45,226 nt of DNA from Acidobacteriota bacterium (GTDB lineage Bacteria > Actinomycetota > Actinomycetes > Actinomycetales > Microbacteriaceae). The stretch spans positions 1-45,226 of the forward strand of contig JABBOB010000020.1 in NCBI GenBank assembly GCA_019352055.1, read 5' to 3'. Below the pieces are notes generated by a model that saw only the letters and a list, made by a program, of their open reading frames with translations, made no database searches and had not been told where the DNA came from. How positions within the stretch are numbered: position 1 is the first letter of the stretch; every line of letters begins with the position of its first letter. The position numbers and the translations under genes are program-made. Positions 43,024 through 45,226 of the stretch are shown here, piece by piece.

Positions 43024-43446
43024 TCAGACCGAGGAGGCCTCGACCTCCGCGAGCACCGCCAGCGCGTAGGCGTCCTCGGCGGTGTCCGCCAGGTGGGTCC
43101 TCCGCTCGCCCCGAAAGGTGCACGTCACCCGCCAGCCGTCACCCGAGAGATCCCGTTCCAGCGTCTCGAACGTGCCTTTCAGTGCTTCCCGCAATTGGTC
43201 TTCACGCGGGAACCAGAGCGCCTCCTCGATCGCGATGGAATCGAGCGCCCATTCGGTCGTGCCGTTGAATCCGAGCACCGTTCCGGTCGGATAGGCGTGC
43301 GCCTCGATCGTCATGTCGCTGACCGTGAAGGCCTCGGCTCCCGTCGACTCCATGTCCTGCGCGAGGAACTGGAACCGATCACCTGCCGCCGGCCGCCACA
43401 CCAGCCCGGCCTGACGGAGGCGGAGGGCGAGGGGTCGCGAGATCAT
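43024..43446 (-). CDS. Conserved actinobacterial protein of unknown function
   Basis: This is a 140-residue cytosolic protein without helices, signal or recognised catalytic motif. The text (LALRLRQAGLVWRPAAGDRF...VSDMTIEAH...ALDSIAIEEALWFPREDQLREAL...) resembles a family common in Micrococcales, sometimes labelled pilus assembly protein CpaE without functional support. ATG43446 lies six bases after TATCCT (43453-43458, minus strand), so it is probably leaderless. It follows lsr2 on the same strand but is separated from its stop by the converging terminator. Confidence 0.75.
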   Translation of the reverse strand: MISRPLALRLRQAGLVWRPAAGDRFQFLAQDMESTGAEAFTVSDMTIEAHAYPTGTVLGFNGTTEWALDSIAIEEALWFPREDQLREALKGTFETLERDLSGDGWRVTCTFRGERRTHLADTAEDAYALAVLAEVEASSV

Positions 43447-43477
43447 CGACCCAGGATAAGCACCCCTCAATGCACGA

Positions 43478-43508
43478 AAGCGGTGGGAGCGAGTCGCTCC
43501 CACCGCTT
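43478..43508 (-). terminator. Terminator after lsr2
   Basis: AAGCGGTGGGAGC (43478-43490) pairs perfectly with 43496-43508 around GAGTC, 12 bases after the lsr2 stop. Confidence 0.85.
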
Positions 43509-43520
43509 GTCGTGATCAGG

Positions 43521-43859
43521 TCAGTTGGCGGCGCTGTAGGCCGTCTGCACGTCCGCCGGAATGCGGCCGCGCGAGGACACGGTGAAGCCGTTCGCGTTGG
43601 CCCACTCGCGAATGGCCTTGAGGTCGCCCTTCGGCGCGCGAGGCGTCGAGGAGGCCTTCGCCCGCACCGCGACGTCGGCCTTGCGGGCCGCGTTGACGTA
43701 GGGCGAGAGCGCGGAGCGGAACTCCTCCGCGTGATCGGTGGTGAGGTCGATGGTGTAGCTGACGCCGTCGAGCGAGAAACGCACGCTTTCGCCGGAACCG
43801 TCTTCGATCGGCTGCTGCGTGAGGTCGTCGACGAGCTGCACGATGTACTTCTGCGCCAT
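43521..43859 (-). CDS. lsr2: Lsr2 nucleoid-associated xenogeneic silencer
   Basis: This is an H-NS-like bridging protein of actinobacteria, 112 residues. The N-terminal dimerisation domain (about 1-55, MAQKYIVQLVDDL...FSLDGVSYTIDL) is joined to a C-terminal DNA-binding domain (about 75-112) containing the minor-groove hook RGRIP. It silences AT-rich, often foreign, genes. AGGAG lies about 13 bases before ATG43859. The upstream region (43860-44035) is noticeably richer in A+T than the rest of the window and has three AATTC blocks (43907-43951) and an ATCCGCGCGGAT palindrome, compatible with autoregulation. Confidence 0.95.
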   Translation of the reverse strand: MAQKYIVQLVDDLTQQPIEDGSGESVRFSLDGVSYTIDLTTDHAEEFRSALSPYVNAARKADVAVRAKASSTPRAPKGDLKAIREWANANGFTVSSRGRIPADVQTAYSAAN

Positions 43860-44035
43860 GGGTTTCGGGGTTCTCCTGAGGTAGGGACGGACTGATCCGC
43901 GCGGATGAATTCGCGTCGAAAAGAACTGTACACGGAATTCACGACAATTCGGCCACCTTTTCCCCGCGTGCCCCCGGAGTTCGCACGACTCACCCAAGAA
44001 TCACCTGAGCGCCATGCCCCACGCGAATGCAGCGG

Positions 44036-45052
44036 CTAACCCCGAAGATGCGGCGAGCCGTCGCCCGGGGTCCTATCCGCGACACCCCGAACGGCCTCGG
44101 CAAGCGCCTCGACACCGTCCTTCTCGGCTTTCCAATCGAGTTCGACCGCGGCACGCGCGGTCGACATGACCGGGACGGTTGTGGCGATGTCGAGCCACCC
44201 CGGATCCATGGCGACGAGTCGGAGGCGCCAGGCCGCCCAGATGAGGCCGCGGACCGGAGCGATTCGCACGGGCACCCACCTGCCCTTCAGCACGGCCGCG
44301 ACCTCGCGGGGTCCGACGACCGGTTCCGCCGCGATGTTGAAGGCGCCCGAGGCGCGACGGATCAGCACCCGCGCGAACGCGTCGGCGAGGTCGTCCGCAT
44401 GCACGACCTGGGAGACGGTGCGCGGCGGCAGCGGCACGACGGGGAGCGGCACCCGGCCCAGCCAGCGGACCGGCACGAGCGGCCCCGCGAAGAGCCTGCG
44501 CAGCTCCTCCCCCGCCGCGTCCTGCATGACGAGTCCGGGGCGCATGCGGGTGACGACGATCGCCGGGTGCTGCTCCTCGAAGCGGTCGAGCATGCGCTCG
44601 ACGACCGCTTTGTGCCGGGAGTAGTGGGAGGTCGCGATGCCGCCGGTGGGCCAGCGCTCGTCCACGCGACGGCGCTTCGGGCCTGGGCTGTACGCGCCGA
44701 CCGAGGATGCGACGACCACGTGGGCGACGCCTGCTGCCACCGCCGCCGCCAGGACGTGCCGGGTGCCACCCAGGTTCGTCGCGGCCAGGACCCGCTCGTC
44801 GCGGTTCGGCTGCAGCGACCAGGCGAGGTGGACGACGGCATCCGCACCGGCGAACGCCGCGGAGAGGCCCTCGACCGCGGCCGGGGTGGCGATGTCGATC
44901 TCGTGCCACTCGACACCCGCGTACGGCGCCGGCGCGCCCGGTCGCGGCGCGTGCCGCACGACTCCGACGAGCTCCGTCCCCTGCTCCCGATGCAGACGGC
45001 GAAGGACCGCCGTCCCGACGTTCCCCGACCCACCGACCACGACGACTCGCAC
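44036..45052 (-). CDS. NAD-dependent epimerase/dehydratase-like (extended SDR) protein
   Basis: This is a 338-residue extended short-chain dehydrogenase. The nucleotide-binding motif VVVVGGSGNVGTAVLRRL is at the start, ADAVVHLAW follows, and the catalytic Tyr-x-x-x-Lys appears as YSRHKAVVE with an upstream SSVGAYSPG. Substrate unknown. A sugar nucleotide or other NAD(P)-linked substrate is possible. GTG45052 lies seven bases after TACGGT (45060-45065, minus strand), indicating a leaderless mRNA. GTG45061 overlaps that box and is rejected. Confidence 0.88.
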   Translation of the reverse strand: MRVVVVGGSGNVGTAVLRRLHREQGTELVGVVRHAPRPGAPAPYAGVEWHEIDIATPAAVEGLSAAFAGADAVVHLAWSLQPNRDERVLAATNLGGTRHVLAAAVAAGVAHVVVASSVGAYSPGPKRRRVDERWPTGGIATSHYSRHKAVVERMLDRFEEQHPAIVVTRMRPGLVMQDAAGEELRRLFAGPLVPVRWLGRVPLPVVPLPPRTVSQVVHADDLADAFARVLIRRASGAFNIAAEPVVGPREVAAVLKGRWVPVRIAPVRGLIWAAWRLRLVAMDPGWLDIATTVPVMSTARAAVELDWKAEKDGVEALAEAVRGVADRTPGDGSPHLRG

Positions 45053-45134
45053 GGCCGCCACCGTAGGCGACTGGCTTGCGCGACGACGGGCTGATCGCCG
45101 GCAGCGACCCAGCAGATGCGGCCGGAACGAGGTA

Positions 45135-45166
45135 GGAGCCCGACAGTCGAACGACTGCCGGGCTCC
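45135..45166 (-). terminator. Terminator downstream of tRNA-Ala
   Basis: The arms GGAGCCCGACAGTCG (45135-45149) and CGACTGCCGGGCTCC (45152-45166) pair with one G-U in the minus-strand RNA. The innermost pairs open to a four-base loop. It lies seven bases after the tRNA 3' end. Confidence 0.8.
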
Positions 45167-45172
45167 GAGGCG

Positions 45173-45226
45173 TGGACCCTAGGGGATTCGAACCCCTGAC
45201 CTTCTCATTGCGAACGAGACGCGCTA
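45173..45226 (-). tRNA. tRNA-Ala(CGC), 5' part beyond the window
   Basis: Fifty-four bases of the 3' part are present. The anticodon arm is TCTCG-TTCGCAA-TGAGA with anticodon CGC, the variable loop is AGGTC, the T arm is AGGGG-TTCGAAT-CCCCT, and the acceptor 3' strand AGGGTCC is followed by discriminator A. U70 in the acceptor would allow the G3-U70 alanine identity pair. CCA is not encoded. Confidence 0.9.

Noticed and set aside
1-45226. CRISPR array, transposase, integrase or phage genes
   Set aside because: No regularly spaced repeats, no transposase or integrase motifs, and gene content is ordinary chromosomal. The terminal tRNA shows no attachment-site duplication within the window.

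Overview
The window is high-GC DNA that reads like a member of the Microbacteriaceae (Actinomycetota). The main signs are pervasive GC-ending codons, an Lsr2 nucleoid protein, GTG/ATG starts placed 6-9 bases after a TANNNT-type -10 box (leaderless genes), and a chlamydia-type class Ic ribonucleotide reductase small subunit. I see no prophage, insertion sequence or CRISPR array. About 35 protein genes and the 3' part of one tRNA gene fill almost all of the sequence.

Layout. 1-6.5 kb is a complete copper-handling regulon: copA, a CopC-CopD fusion, YcnI (DUF1775), a His/Met-rich DUF5134 membrane protein, an M56 metalloprotease and a BlaI/CopY-type repressor. Three copies of one TACA-N3-TGTA operator tie these genes together. 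6.5-11 kb is a tightly overlapped TetR operon (TetR, MFS, PLP fold-III enzyme, aldonolactone oxidase) behind a perfect 10-2-10 palindrome. 11-18.4 kb holds a KstD-like flavoprotein, an orphan sugar ABC permease, a thioredoxin/DUF4395 pair, an MFS exporter, LOG and NUDIX hydrolases and a GH1 beta-glucosidase. 18.5-21.5 kb is a TPM-domain protein, PspA and a 30-residue membrane peptide. 21.5-31.2 kb holds a Tat-secreted ferritin-like protein, an aldo/keto reductase, a YyaL-type DUF255 protein, a GlsB-like membrane protein, a YqjM-type ene-reductase and HrpA. 31.2-37.7 kb carries a sulfurtransferase, a GAF protein, a 14-helix drug exporter, a TMEM175-like channel, DUF1697, a 16-codon micro-ORF with leader-like structure, and another MFS.

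37.8-41.6 kb is the nrdAB operon, preceded by two NrdR boxes 32 bp apart. This is the most unusual region. NrdA stops at an in-frame TGA before its redox-active C-terminal tail. The missing Cys-x-x-Cys tail is encoded in the same frame two codons later as a 29-residue ORF with its own strong Shine-Dalgarno sequence. The partner NrdB has Glu and Phe at the two positions that define class Ic (Mn/Fe) enzymes. The window ends with an MFS gene, a conserved small protein, lsr2, an NAD-dependent epimerase-like gene and a partial tRNA-Ala(CGC).

All functional calls rest on motif and family recognition by eye. No database search was run.
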